A stretch of 64,000 nucleotides of DNA from an uncultured Saccharospirillaceae bacterium (GTDB lineage: Bacteria; Pseudomonadota; Gammaproteobacteria; Pseudomonadales; Oceanobacteraceae): positions 62,001-126,000 of the forward strand of contig CANNFT010000012.1 of NCBI GenBank assembly GCA_947503895.1, written 5' to 3'. The first letter of the stretch is position 1; each line of letters starts with the position of its first letter. This document shows positions 44,528 through 52,129 of the stretch, piece by piece. The translations under genes were made by a program, and so were the position numbers. The notes under the pieces were generated by a model that worked only from the letters and a program-made list of their open reading frames with translations, had not been told where the DNA came from and searched no databases.

Positions 44528-44896
44528 ATGATCCGATTGTATAAGCACAAAGAAGCTTTTGAGGCAGAGATTACAATCCTTACTGAAAGTGAAGGGGGGC
44601 GGCGGAGCCCTCCACACAACGGTATTCGTTGGGATTTCACATACGCAGAAAACAACCCAGAAAATAAAATGTATATGATTTGGCCAGAGTTTGTAGATGA
44701 CAATGGTGATGCAATAGATCGGGGAGTATTTCTGGAAGGTACTCTAAAGGCTAGAATGCATATTGTCTCAGAAAAAATGCTGCCGCTTCATGTAGAAAAG
44801 ATTCACGTTGGTACTGAGTTTTATTGCATGGAGGGGCCAAAACGTGTTGCACATGGAGTGGTTACAAAAGTTACTGGCCTAACCTGTAAAACTTAA
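44528..44896 (+). CDS. Stand-alone EF-Tu domain-III-like protein, cassette gene
   Basis: 122 aa from ATG 44528; the open frame extends to 44504 but that part lies in attC site 1. FEAEITILTESEGGRRSPPHNGIRW matches, over short stretches, the F-E-A-E...EGGR.TP...GYRP.F start of EF-Tu domain III, and FYCMEGPKRVAHGVVTKV matches its final strands (...REGGRTVGAGVV). No GTPase domain is present. The spacing between attC-like sites makes it a cassette. In EF-Tu this barrel contacts tRNA and EF-Ts; the role here is unknown. No good ribosome site. Confidence 0.65.
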   Translation: MIRLYKHKEAFEAEITILTESEGGRRSPPHNGIRWDFTYAENNPENKMYMIWPEFVDDNGDAIDRGVFLEGTLKARMHIVSEKMLPLHVEKIHVGTEFYCMEGPKRVAHGVVTKVTGLTCKT

Positions 44897-44979
44897 CAAA
44901 AGTATCTTGAGCGACCTTTTTTGCGTCGTTTGAAAAAGACCAAGCAACACAAAAAAGGCGCCAAATACTGGTGTTATGC
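44891..44979 (+). repeat. attC-like site 2
   Basis: Inverse core TAAC (44894-44897), arm AGTAT (about 44901-44905) pairing with ATACT (44965-44969), a long inner stem CCTTTTTTG / CAAAAAAGG, right core GTTATGC (44973-44979). It directly follows the stop of the EF-Tu-like gene, as attC follows its cassette gene. Confidence 0.65.
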
Positions 44980-45004
44980 GAATAAGATCTCGTAGGAAAT
45001 AATA

Positions 45005-45436
45005 GTGCAGGAAAACCTACAGAAAGCCATAGATAGGCTTTACAAGACTTTTAGCGACTATAAGATTGAAGATTTTCAAAATATAGGCTGTATTGACTGG
45101 ACACACGATGAAAAAGCCTCTTTAAACGATTTTATGACAGCCCTTATAGAAAAAAGGCTTTCTATTGATATCGATATTGGTTTGTTAATTGAATGCGCTT
45201 TAACACTAAATTTTGATTTAGAGAGTATTACTTCAAACTGGAAAAGCAATGAAAATCTATATAGAGATCAGATAGTTTCTCTACTAGATTACTTTGATTA
45301 TACTGAATCCAGTAAATCATTACCTGTTGGACACCATTTTAGAGACTGTGAGAAAATTAAGGTTTTCTTAGATTCATTGTTAGTACAGTTAACTAAAAAT
45401 GAGATTAATGAAATTTATGATATTACTTTTAACTAA
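45005..45436 (+). CDS. Hypothetical cassette protein
   Basis: 143 aa, starting with GTG behind AGGA (7-nt spacing). No signal peptide or membrane helix. Acidic, helix-rich, with no motif I recognise (MQENLQKAIDRLYKTF; SVDI-type IDIDIGLLIECALTLNF). It is strongly AT-rich and lies exactly between attC-like sites 2 and 3, which supports a mobile cassette gene of unknown function. Confidence 0.65.
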   Translation: MQENLQKAIDRLYKTFSDYKIEDFQNIGCIDWTHDEKASLNDFMTALIEKRLSIDIDIGLLIECALTLNFDLESITSNWKSNENLYRDQIVSLLDYFDYTESSKSLPVGHHFRDCEKIKVFLDSLLVQLTKNEINEIYDITFN

Positions 45437-45439
45437 ATA

Positions 45440-45541
45440 CCATAACATGGCGCTTCAACCGACAGCCAAAACTGTCACTTGTTTTGCAAAAGACCACAAA
45501 ACCAGCGCCATTTTTTTCTGCGACTGAGCGCGGCGTTAGAA
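45440..45541 (+). repeat. attC-like site 3
   Basis: Inverse core ATAAC (45442-45446), left arm GCGCTTCA (from 45450/45451), right arm TGAGCGC (45525-45531) pairing except for one bulged T, right core GTTAGAA (45535-45541). It lies 4 nt after the previous gene. Best folding of the four. Confidence 0.7.
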
Positions 45542-45551
45542 GGCTTTGAGA

Positions 45552-46078
45552 ATGTCGAAAAAACTCAAAATCACGATCGTTATAGTGTGCGTAGTGGCAG
45601 CACTACTTGCTGCCACATACTGGTTCCTGATTAAAGTGCTAGAGCCTAAAATACCTGAACCAAAATTGATGTACCCATAACGTATAAAATTGGATGGTGG
45701 GGCTACCAAGACGACCTAGTAATCGACGTATTAGAAACCAAAGAAATATACTCCAACTTGTACTTATTTAATTCCAAGGCTGTTATCGAGTACAGATTGA
45801 GAGGAACTATCAAAAACAAACCAATGTGGAAACTTTATATAAAATCAGTATTCCTTAGTGAGCGCTGGCTTGGTAATCCTGAAAACTTCAAAGGGAATAC
45901 TGGGGAAGTTATTTTGACTCCTGTTGTAGGCGTGAAGGAAGATCAAGCGTATACGGGAGAAAGAGTTTCTTTCGATCTTAAAGTACAAGACTATTTACAG
46001 GCCGGAGGGTGGGGTGCAAATACTTATCTGGTAAAAGCACAAGACAAGGAACAAAAAATTGTACTCCAGCAGCGTTAG
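45552..46078 (+). pseudogene. Frameshifted membrane-anchored cassette gene
   Basis: ATG 45552 (GAAGG upstream) opens a 42-codon frame with one membrane helix (residues 7-29) that stops at 45680. The next frame carries on the protein: KIDVPITYKIGWWGYQDDLV through to the stop at 46078. Adding one A to the AAAA run at 45662-45665 joins both into one ~175-aa protein, a short cytoplasmic start, a helix and a periplasmic beta-rich domain ending VKAQDKEQKIVLQQR. Either a real recent frameshift or a sequencing slip. No known family recognised. Confidence 0.72.
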
Positions 46079-46088
46079 AAGGAAAAAT

Positions 46089-46184
46089 ATGTATCGATAC
46101 TTGCTTCTACTTTTAGTGGCGTTATCTATTGTTTCGTATGGTAGTACCCTTAGAGTTAAGTTTAAACTATATGTCACCGATTAA
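46089..46184 (+). CDS. Tiny membrane protein, 31 aa
   Basis: ATG 46089 is preceded by AGAAGGA at good spacing. The product (MYRYLLLLLVALSIVSYG...) is one hydrophobic helix plus a short tail. Its stop abuts attC-like site 4, so it could be the only gene of a small cassette. Expression is unproven. Confidence 0.45.
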   Translation: MYRYLLLLLVALSIVSYGSTLRVKFKLYVTD

Positions 46185-46185
46185 A

Positions 46186-46258
46186 TATGAACAAAGCCTA
46201 GTATGAAAATGGCGGTTTTCATTTTATCGGGGTAAGATCACTGCTTTAGGCGTTAGCT
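46186..46258 (+). repeat. attC-like site 4
   Basis: Left GAAC (46189-46192) and GCCTA (46196-46200) face TAGGC (46247-46251) and right core GTTAGCT (46252-46258); inner ATGAAAA / TTTTCAT stem. Fits an attC of about 73 bp, though the left core is weak. Confidence 0.5.
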
Positions 46259-46268
46259 TTTACGAGAT

Positions 46269-46727
46269 ATGAAAATAGGAATAGACTTCGGTGGTGTAAT
46301 AGTTCAAGCAAGTGAAGGAGAGGGTTTTAATCCTGATCTCGCCGAGGCTATAGCAGTTCCTGACTCCATAGAATCGATAACCGAGCTTGCTAAAGAGCAT
46401 GAGATATTCATTGTTTCTAAGGCTAGTCGCCGAGTACAGAGCTTCACTCGACAATGGTTGGCAACCGTAAATTTCTATCAGACAACATCGTTTATCCCAA
46501 GCAATCTTGTCTTTTGTGAAAAGCGCTCTGAAAAAGCCTCCATATGCAAAAAGTTAGGAATTGACTGGTATATTGATGACAACCATGAGGTTATTTCATC
46601 ACTCGCAGGTATAGTGCAAAATACGACATCATTTCATGGTTCGGTTACATGGGATGGTTTACTTCGTGAAATCAAAGCTAACAAAACTTTCCAGCGGGCG
46701 GCATTATGTTGCAAAGGAGTAGTTTGA
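46269..46727 (+). CDS. HAD-superfamily-like protein, cassette gene
   Basis: 152 aa starting 11 nt after attC-like core 4. MKIGIDFGGVIVQ carries a HAD motif-I-like Asp, though the second acidic position is Gly (D-F-G-G). IVSKASRRVQ resembles motif II (Ser followed by a helix), K in CEKRSEKASICKKL is a candidate motif III, and WYIDDNHEV is the motif IV Asp pair. Such changes occur in diverged HAD proteins such as NIF- or polynucleotide-type phosphatases. Substrate unknown; it may not be catalytic. It overlaps the next gene start by TTGA. Confidence 0.65.
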   Translation: MKIGIDFGGVIVQASEGEGFNPDLAEAIAVPDSIESITELAKEHEIFIVSKASRRVQSFTRQWLATVNFYQTTSFIPSNLVFCEKRSEKASICKKLGIDWYIDDNHEVISSLAGIVQNTTSFHGSVTWDGLLREIKANKTFQRAALCCKGVV

Positions 46728-47098
46728 AAATTAGATTGCTAGCTACTTTTCCATTGCTTGTGTTTTTTTCATCTTATGTATACGCAGAGGTGATGGACAA
46801 AGAACTATCATTAAGCTCTATGTATTTATACGGGCTAATCGGATCTGTGGTTGCTATTTTAAGTGCTAGATACAAGCCTTGGCTTTTATTATTAGCACTC
46901 TCGCTTCCTGTTCTGTATTTCTATGGGCTGATTTTAGAGATTAATGATCCTTATGTTGGCCCTGCAATTCTCAATGAAGCTGGCCCTATTTACATTTTCA
47001 GTGCTTACATGTTAAGCGCCTTTCTGGTATTCAGTCCATTTATTGGAACGATCTGTAGAAAGCATAATATGTCACTGAAAAGTGACGCTAAGAGGTAA
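46724..47098 (+). CDS. Hypothetical membrane protein
   Basis: TTG 46724 lies after AAAGGAG and overlaps the previous stop (TTGA); an in-frame ATG at 46706 has no ribosome site. About 124 aa with a signal-type first helix (LLATFPLLVFFSSYVYA), then three further helices (about 36-52, 57-75, 95-112). The short basic tail is cytoplasmic. Coupled to the HAD-like gene. Family not recognised, and no attC-like site was seen after it. Confidence 0.55.
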   Translation: MKIRLLATFPLLVFFSSYVYAEVMDKELSLSSMYLYGLIGSVVAILSARYKPWLLLLALSLPVLYFYGLILEINDPYVGPAILNEAGPIYIFSAYMLSAFLVFSPFIGTICRKHNMSLKSDAKR

Positions 47099-47247
47099 AG
47101 GCACTTTTTTGAGTTCCTTTACCATATAAAGGGAATCGCCCCTTGTGCAAAATTCGCTCAAGTTGATGAGGTCAGGTACAACGGCCCAAATGTTGAGTTC
47201 TCAATCGTATTCGAGGAATTTTGCAATGAGCGTAGCAGCTCCCCTTT
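47094..47247. repeat. Nested inverted repeats between cassette region and SDR gene
   Basis: GGTAAAGG (47094-47101) pairs with CCTTTACC (47116-47123). Beyond it AAAGGG (47128-47133) faces CCCTTT (47242-47247) and GCAAAATTC (47147-47155) faces GAATTTTGC (47216-47224). No T-runs. It could be a small non-autonomous element or an eroded recombination site. Confidence 0.4.
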
Positions 47248-47360
47248 AATGACATCTTCTTTCATTTTCTTTTTCACGAGCTTTATTCGCAAGTTTCGGG
47301 TCGAACTTGGGTGTAGCGACTTCTATATTGTGTATTCACACAAACGCGGAGTGATGAAGC

Positions 47361-48122
47361 ATGAAAAATTTAATAGGCAAAGTGGCGATTGTAACTGGTG
47401 CTAGCTCGGGAATTGGCCGAGCGACGGCGAAATTGTTTGCTGAGGAAGGCGCGAGCGTTGTCGTGGGTGCTCGTCGACAGGATGCACTGTTTGCATTGGT
47501 CGAAGAAATCAAGGCAAATGGTGGCGAAGCATATGCCATTGCGGGAGATATTAGACACGCTGAATATTCTGAAAAGCTGGTAAGGGCTGCACTCGATCAG
47601 TATGACGGGCTAGACATCGCCTTCAATAATGCCGGTACATTGGGCGCAATGAAGGCGACCACGGATATGTCGTTGAGTGAATGGCGTATGACCATCGAAA
47701 CCAATCTTACCAGTGCATTTCTAGCGGCAAAAGCCCAAATTCCAGCGATGCGCGACTTGGGTGGTTCAATCATTTTTACATCGTCTTTTGTTGGGCATGG
47801 TGTTGGCATGCCCCAAATGGCAGATTATTCAGCCAGTAAATCGGGGTTAATAGGTTTAACAAAATCATTAGCGGTTGAGTATGGCAGCCAAGGCATCAGG
47901 GTGAATGCGCTGCTTCCTGGAGGGACTGATACGCCGATGGCCGCACAGTTTGGTGAGTCTGAGGAGGTGAAAGCATTTGTTAGAAATATGCATGCTTTGA
48001 AGCGAACGGCGACCCCTGAAGAAATCGCAAAATCTGCATTGTATCTGGCTTCCGATGCATCTTGTTTTACAACGGGTACGGCAATGTTGGTGGATGGTGG
48101 CGTAAGTATTTGTAAAACCTAG
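47361..48122 (+). CDS. Short-chain dehydrogenase/reductase
   Basis: A 253-aa classical SDR. TGASSGIGRATA at about 13-24 binds NAD(P), NNAG at about 90-93 stabilises the fold, and the catalytic Ser-Tyr-Lys is in FTSSFVG and YSASKSG (Tyr about 153). ARR after the second strand suggests NADPH preference. RVNALLPGGTDTPM and the C-terminal LVDGGVS are typical of FabG/glucose-dehydrogenase-like enzymes. The substrate cannot be told. Single gene with its own terminator. Confidence 0.92.
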   Translation: MKNLIGKVAIVTGASSGIGRATAKLFAEEGASVVVGARRQDALFALVEEIKANGGEAYAIAGDIRHAEYSEKLVRAALDQYDGLDIAFNNAGTLGAMKATTDMSLSEWRMTIETNLTSAFLAAKAQIPAMRDLGGSIIFTSSFVGHGVGMPQMADYSASKSGLIGLTKSLAVEYGSQGIRVNALLPGGTDTPMAAQFGESEEVKAFVRNMHALKRTATPEEIAKSALYLASDASCFTTGTAMLVDGGVSICKT

Positions 48123-48621
48123 CGTCTGCTGAGCGCCGAGATCGTATTGGTTGTCAATACTTCTCTCGGCGTTTATCTCTCTTGATTGTCATAAGGGCAG
48201 CTCTACAAAGCCCTAGCCAATTGCTCTTTTCAAACGCAAGGCGCTTTTGGATTTGTTTACTATTTGGATGGCTTTCTCCCCTCTATTGGCATTGAAACGA
48301 AATGTCGTTTTTAAAGATAGCATGCTGGATTTAATTGTTTCAATATCGTACATATTGAATTAAAAAAGTGTGAATGCTTGTTTCAAAAATGCTGTTAGAC
48401 TTCGTTTCTTTGCATATATTAACTTAATAAAATCTTATCACGTATAAGTTTTGCGCTACAGACTTGTCGGTCGGCGGTTATTAAGTGCTTTAAGTATGGG
48501 CGGTGTGCTGCTTTAAAGAGCCGATGTAAGTTCTATTATTCGGATTTTAATTAATAGCATGTTGTTTTGAAGTGAATCGCCATGATATGCATGAATTTCC
48601 ACAAAAAACCAATAGGGATGC
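48123..48621. other. SDR / surface protein intergenic region
   Basis: 499 bp. It contains the terminator at 48134-48174. The remaining part is AT-rich with T- and A-tracts and should hold the promoter of the surface protein; no operator or RNA gene was recognised. Confidence 0.4.
48134..48174 (+). terminator. Terminator after the SDR gene
   Basis: CGCCGAGA (48134-48141) pairs with TCTCGGCG (48164-48171), with an inner GTATTG / CAATAC stem, followed by TTTATCTCTCTT. A strong stem with a moderate T-tail. Confidence 0.72.
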
Positions 48622-50193
48622 ATGATAGTGAGTTTTAAAAAGATACTGTTTTTATCGTTGTCCTCACTTTGGGTTTCTGCTGCAAATGCAGAGCCTCGTG
48701 ATGTTTACGATACTGATCATGACGGCTTAATAGAAATTTATGATCTTCAAGATTTTAATGATATTCGGAATAATATTGCTGGTCAGGCATACACAATTGA
48801 TAACTCCATTCAAAAATATGGAGAAATCTTAGGTGAAACTCTGTATGGCTCAAGCTCAGGTTGTCCTGAGGCAGGGTGTAACGGTTACGAGTTAATGGCC
48901 GACCTCGATTTTGACACGAACAATAATGGGCTTTTTGATGAAGGTGATACCTTTTGGAATGATGGAGAAGGTTGGGATCCTATCGGGCACTTTAGACTAA
49001 AGTTTAATGCAGAGTTTCATGGTAACGGAAAAACGATCAGTAACGTGACCCTTCGCCGGCCGGAAGAATCTTTTCAAGGGTTATTTTCATACAGTGAGTT
49101 AGCCTTTTTCCACGACTTATCTCTTGTTATAGATATGACTGCGTTGAAAGAATCTGGCGGTTTATTAGGTTATGGTTGGAAAGTCAAATTCGAAAACATA
49201 AACCTAGATGTTACATCTTACAATGCGTTTAACTCAAACTGCCAAGGGTTATGTAGCGTACATTCAATTGGTGGTGTCGTCGGTGCAGCGGATGAAACGT
49301 ATTTTCATCAGGTGTTTGTTAAAGCTGATTTAAGTGGGGAGCAGGCCATAGGGGGGGTAGCTGGCTCAATTGCGAACAGCACCTTTGATGAAGTGGCTGT
49401 AACGGGTGTACTGCGTGGGGTGTTTAATCTTGGCGGTGTCGTCGGTAGAGATACAAGTGGTCAATATAAAAATGTCGTGTCTATTGTCGATATTCAAGGT
49501 CGTACCATGCTCGGCGCAATGGTAGGGGGGTCTGATAAATTGACTGCTCAAAATATTTTATTATCTGGGTTCGTCCATACAGGTGTGGGTTCGCCCGGTG
49601 GTTCCTTTGCTGGTGGCATGATGGGAGATTACAACCCTGTTCGAGATGAAAATTCGCTCAGCAGAATTATTAGCACGGTTAAACTCAGCGGTGTTGAAGA
49701 GAACGAACCCCATTATATTGGGGGATTAATTGGCCGAGCCGATGCAAGCGTGAAGTTTGCTCAGGCCTATTGGGCGCGAGATTTAGCGGGCTCAGAAGTG
49801 ATGGTGTCTGGAAATTCAGCTACGACGAAGCAGTACTTTGATTTGGTAGACCTCCAGTGTGCGAGTGATACAAATCGATGTAATGGATTGATGTTTCCAG
49901 CTTTTAATGAATCTCAAAACGCGAAAGATATGCCTCTGTGGCTGTTTGGCTCGAATACTGAAGCACCATCAATGCAATTAAGTACTTACACGTTTGGAGA
50001 TATTGATGGGAATGGTGTGGCGGATAGTTGGCCAGATATTGTTATGCCTGTGATAGACAATCCAGATACAGGTAACCCTGATGATGGCAAAACAGGCAAC
50101 GAAAAAGGTAGCTCTTCAGGCGGTGCATTATATTTTCTATTGCTATTAGCGTTCCTTGTAAGAGGTCGACCGCCTGTAAATAAACGGAACTAA
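48622..50193 (+). CDS. GLUG-type repeat surface protein with GlyGly-CTERM-like tail
   Basis: 523 aa. Signal peptide about residues 1-23 (cleavage after ANA). DTDHDGLIEIYDLQDFNDI is a calcium-loop start, repeated loosely in DLDFDTNNNGLFDEGD and FGDIDGNGVADSW. Residues about 120-370 carry GLUG-like units (GGVVGAAD, GGVAGSIANS, GGVVGRD, GGLIGRAD) of a right-handed beta-solenoid. The end is an Asp/Asn/Gly linker, then GSSSGGALYFLLLLAFLVRG and basic residues, the layout of a GlyGly-CTERM signal processed by rhombosortase. A secreted or surface-attached, calcium-binding adhesin-like protein is expected. Confidence 0.75.
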   Translation: MIVSFKKILFLSLSSLWVSAANAEPRDVYDTDHDGLIEIYDLQDFNDIRNNIAGQAYTIDNSIQKYGEILGETLYGSSSGCPEAGCNGYELMADLDFDTNNNGLFDEGDTFWNDGEGWDPIGHFRLKFNAEFHGNGKTISNVTLRRPEESFQGLFSYSELAFFHDLSLVIDMTALKESGGLLGYGWKVKFENINLDVTSYNAFNSNCQGLCSVHSIGGVVGAADETYFHQVFVKADLSGEQAIGGVAGSIANSTFDEVAVTGVLRGVFNLGGVVGRDTSGQYKNVVSIVDIQGRTMLGAMVGGSDKLTAQNILLSGFVHTGVGSPGGSFAGGMMGDYNPVRDENSLSRIISTVKLSGVEENEPHYIGGLIGRADASVKFAQAYWARDLAGSEVMVSGNSATTKQYFDLVDLQCASDTNRCNGLMFPAFNESQNAKDMPLWLFGSNTEAPSMQLSTYTFGDIDGNGVADSWPDIVMPVIDNPDTGNPDDGKTGNEKGSSSGGALYFLLLLAFLVRGRPPVNKRN

Positions 50194-50278
50194 GCGTCTT
50201 TTAATCGCAAGTCTAATCTCATTGTGCTTGGATGAGGATTGGTTTGCAGGCGATCATTCATTGGACTGGTTGATCGCC

Positions 50279-51160
50279 TTATTTAAAAAATGGCCACTTT
50301 ATGTACCGAGCATATTGTTCGGGGCTGATGTAATGTTTGTATCGCATATCTTGCAGTATGCGTTTGTATTTATTCCGATGCTGCTTTGCCATGTATTGAT
50401 TTTGAAAAATTGTAAAGTGATACTTTCTTGGTGAGGGCATAAGGATGGCTAAAAAAGCACCTTCTGCGGCATTTAATTGGCTGGGTTTTTTCCTAAAATA
50501 GTACTGGCTTGCCGCATGTATGCCATATAAGTCTGGGCCAAACTCAATGATATTGAAATACAATTCGAGTATTTCGTTTTTTTCCAACGCCGCTTCCATC
50601 CTCCTAGTGGCTAATAATTCTTGAAGCTTTCTATAGAGTGTTTTTTCTTCACTTAAGTAGATGTTTTTGATGGTCTGCTGACTAATGCTGCTGGCGCCAA
50701 AACTCCATTGACGGCGTTTGATATTTTCTCCTATGGCGTTTATTAAAGCATCGTAATCAACACCGCGGTGACTAAAAAAATCACCATCCTCGCTCATGAC
50801 AATGGCATATAAAAGCTCGCGGTGGACATCCTTTAAGGGCGTCCACATAAATTTAATGTTTGAATTTAAGTGCTTAGCCATCACCCTTTCTTTTGCGGCT
50901 TTCTTGGCGACATCAAAAGGTGAGTTTAAATTTAATTGGGAACTGTTTTCCGGTAGGTTGAAATCAGGTAGTGAATGAAGCGTGATTGAGTAACCGACAC
51001 CTAAAACCACAACGCTTAACCAAAATAATGCACCGGTCACCAAGCACAGTGATCGAATAAATCGATAGGGGGAGATCAATATACGTATAAGCTTGTTTCG
51101 CCATCGCTTCCAGCGATTGACTTCAAGCGTATTGAGGTATTCGTCCTTGATGCGAAACAT
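50279..51160 (-). CDS. Peptidoglycan glycosyltransferase, GT51 family (monofunctional, MtgA-like)
   Basis: 293 aa with one membrane helix at about residues 38-60 and a GT51 domain after it. IVMSEDGDFFSHRGVDYDA at about 121-139 holds the catalytic Glu, GASSISQQTIKNIYLS the second motif, KLQELLATRRMEAALEKNEILELYFN the third. There is no transpeptidase domain, so it only polymerises lipid II. Divergence from E. coli MtgA in the N-terminal 90 residues means the symbol is not assigned. It ends convergently with the surface protein gene. Confidence 0.86.
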   Translation of the reverse strand: MFRIKDEYLNTLEVNRWKRWRNKLIRILISPYRFIRSLCLVTGALFWLSVVVLGVGYSITLHSLPDFNLPENSSQLNLNSPFDVAKKAAKERVMAKHLNSNIKFMWTPLKDVHRELLYAIVMSEDGDFFSHRGVDYDALINAIGENIKRRQWSFGASSISQQTIKNIYLSEEKTLYRKLQELLATRRMEAALEKNEILELYFNIIEFGPDLYGIHAASQYYFRKKPSQLNAAEGAFLAILMPSPRKYHFTIFQNQYMAKQHRNKYKRILQDMRYKHYISPEQYARYIKWPFFK

Positions 51161-51240
51161 GCCAGCTCACATTGAATTGTCCGTTAACTTGGCCATTCAG
51201 TCTTACGCACACCAGCGAGAACCGCAAAATTTCTCGACGA

Positions 51241-51906
51241 TTAAGTATCGGACAATAATGACATCGCAGCCAATGCATCGGGGTCCTGCGCTTTAAGCTT
51301 ATTGGCGATTTTATGTTGGAAAAAATATTTAAAGTGTTTGTGGTGCTGCACGCTGAAAAGGCAGTCATCGCCCGGCAGTACGGGCGTAGTTTGAACATCA
51401 TCGGGTTCCACTGCCATCGCTAAAACCGAGCCATCGTTAAATAGCCGCCAAGAATGGACTTCCTGAATGGTAAAAGACCCAAAATCATCGGATGTGTATA
51501 CCGCGTGTGTGCCAATGATGTCGGGTATTTCTTGAATGATTTCTTCAGGGTGTTCAGACATTGGGTGGTAGTATGAGGCGGAATGTTCGAGGAATTGGGC
51601 TTTATATTCGGGTAACTCAAAGATGATTTGCTGTGTGGTGGGGTCCATATAGCCTTCCCAGTGCCCGTTCAATGGGTCCGTTAAACTTCGACAGGGGACG
51701 AGTTGATTGAGCCATGGAACCATGCCGTCCATGTGTCCATCTGACCAGAGTGCCCAGCCTAATACCTTCAAACTGAATATCTGATCCGATGAATCGTTGG
51801 TGTAGAGCATTTCTAAACCATCAAGCTCTGGGATCATCCTCACAACCGAGGGCGTTACTGCTTTTTTGTGCTGGCTAAAATCGATTACTTCGGCTCGTCT
51901 TGCCAT
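51241..51906 (-). CDS. Conserved-looking hypothetical protein
   Basis: 221 aa from ATG 51906 (MARRAEVIDFSQHKKAV); the open frame reaches 51933 without support. No signal or membrane helix. The protein contains two similar halves by eye: ...LEMLYTNDSSDQIFSLKVLGWALWSDG and ...THAVYTSDDFGSFTIQEVHSWRLFNDG, each followed by a short acidic stretch, suggesting an internal duplication of a ~90-residue beta-rich unit. Function unknown. Confidence 0.7.
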   Translation of the reverse strand: MARRAEVIDFSQHKKAVTPSVVRMIPELDGLEMLYTNDSSDQIFSLKVLGWALWSDGHMDGMVPWLNQLVPCRSLTDPLNGHWEGYMDPTTQQIIFELPEYKAQFLEHSASYYHPMSEHPEEIIQEIPDIIGTHAVYTSDDFGSFTIQEVHSWRLFNDGSVLAMAVEPDDVQTTPVLPGDDCLFSVQHHKHFKYFFQHKIANKLKAQDPDALAAMSLLSDT

Positions 51907-52029
51907 AAAAACCCCGAGGCATCTGCAGTACAAATACTGCTCTTACCCTCATTATAGGCAGGTTCCTTGGCGTAGCTTTGAATGGATTGGAATAAGGCCA
52001 GACGCAGATATTTCCTCATCTGCATTTTT

Positions 52030-52056
52030 TAGGCCGCTTTGGATTAAAGCGGCCTA
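52030..52056. other. Perfect 11-bp inverted repeat
   Basis: TAGGCCGCTTT (52030-52040), GGATT loop, AAAGCGGCCTA (52046-52056). On the plus strand TTTT follows after two G residues. It lies downstream of the minus-strand MATE gene, where the flank is an A-run in the RNA, so a terminator role there is weak. Confidence 0.45.
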
Positions 52057-52129
52057 GGTTTTAGACGAAAGCAAGACTTTTATTTTTGATGGGTGTTTGA
52101 AAATCACCCATGGGGCAGTGGCACGAGTA

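Noticed and set aside
46074..46080. GTTAGAA as a fifth attC core
   Set aside because: The preceding 100 nt lie inside the upstream reading frame and show no matching left core or pairing arms; kept only as a possible scar.
47192..47198. GTTGAGT as right core of a last attC site
   Set aside because: It fits GTTRRRY, but no inverse core or pairing arms could be found to its left.
44443..47360. CRISPR array
   Set aside because: The repeated sites differ in sequence and length and are separated by genes; there are no regular direct repeats or cas genes.
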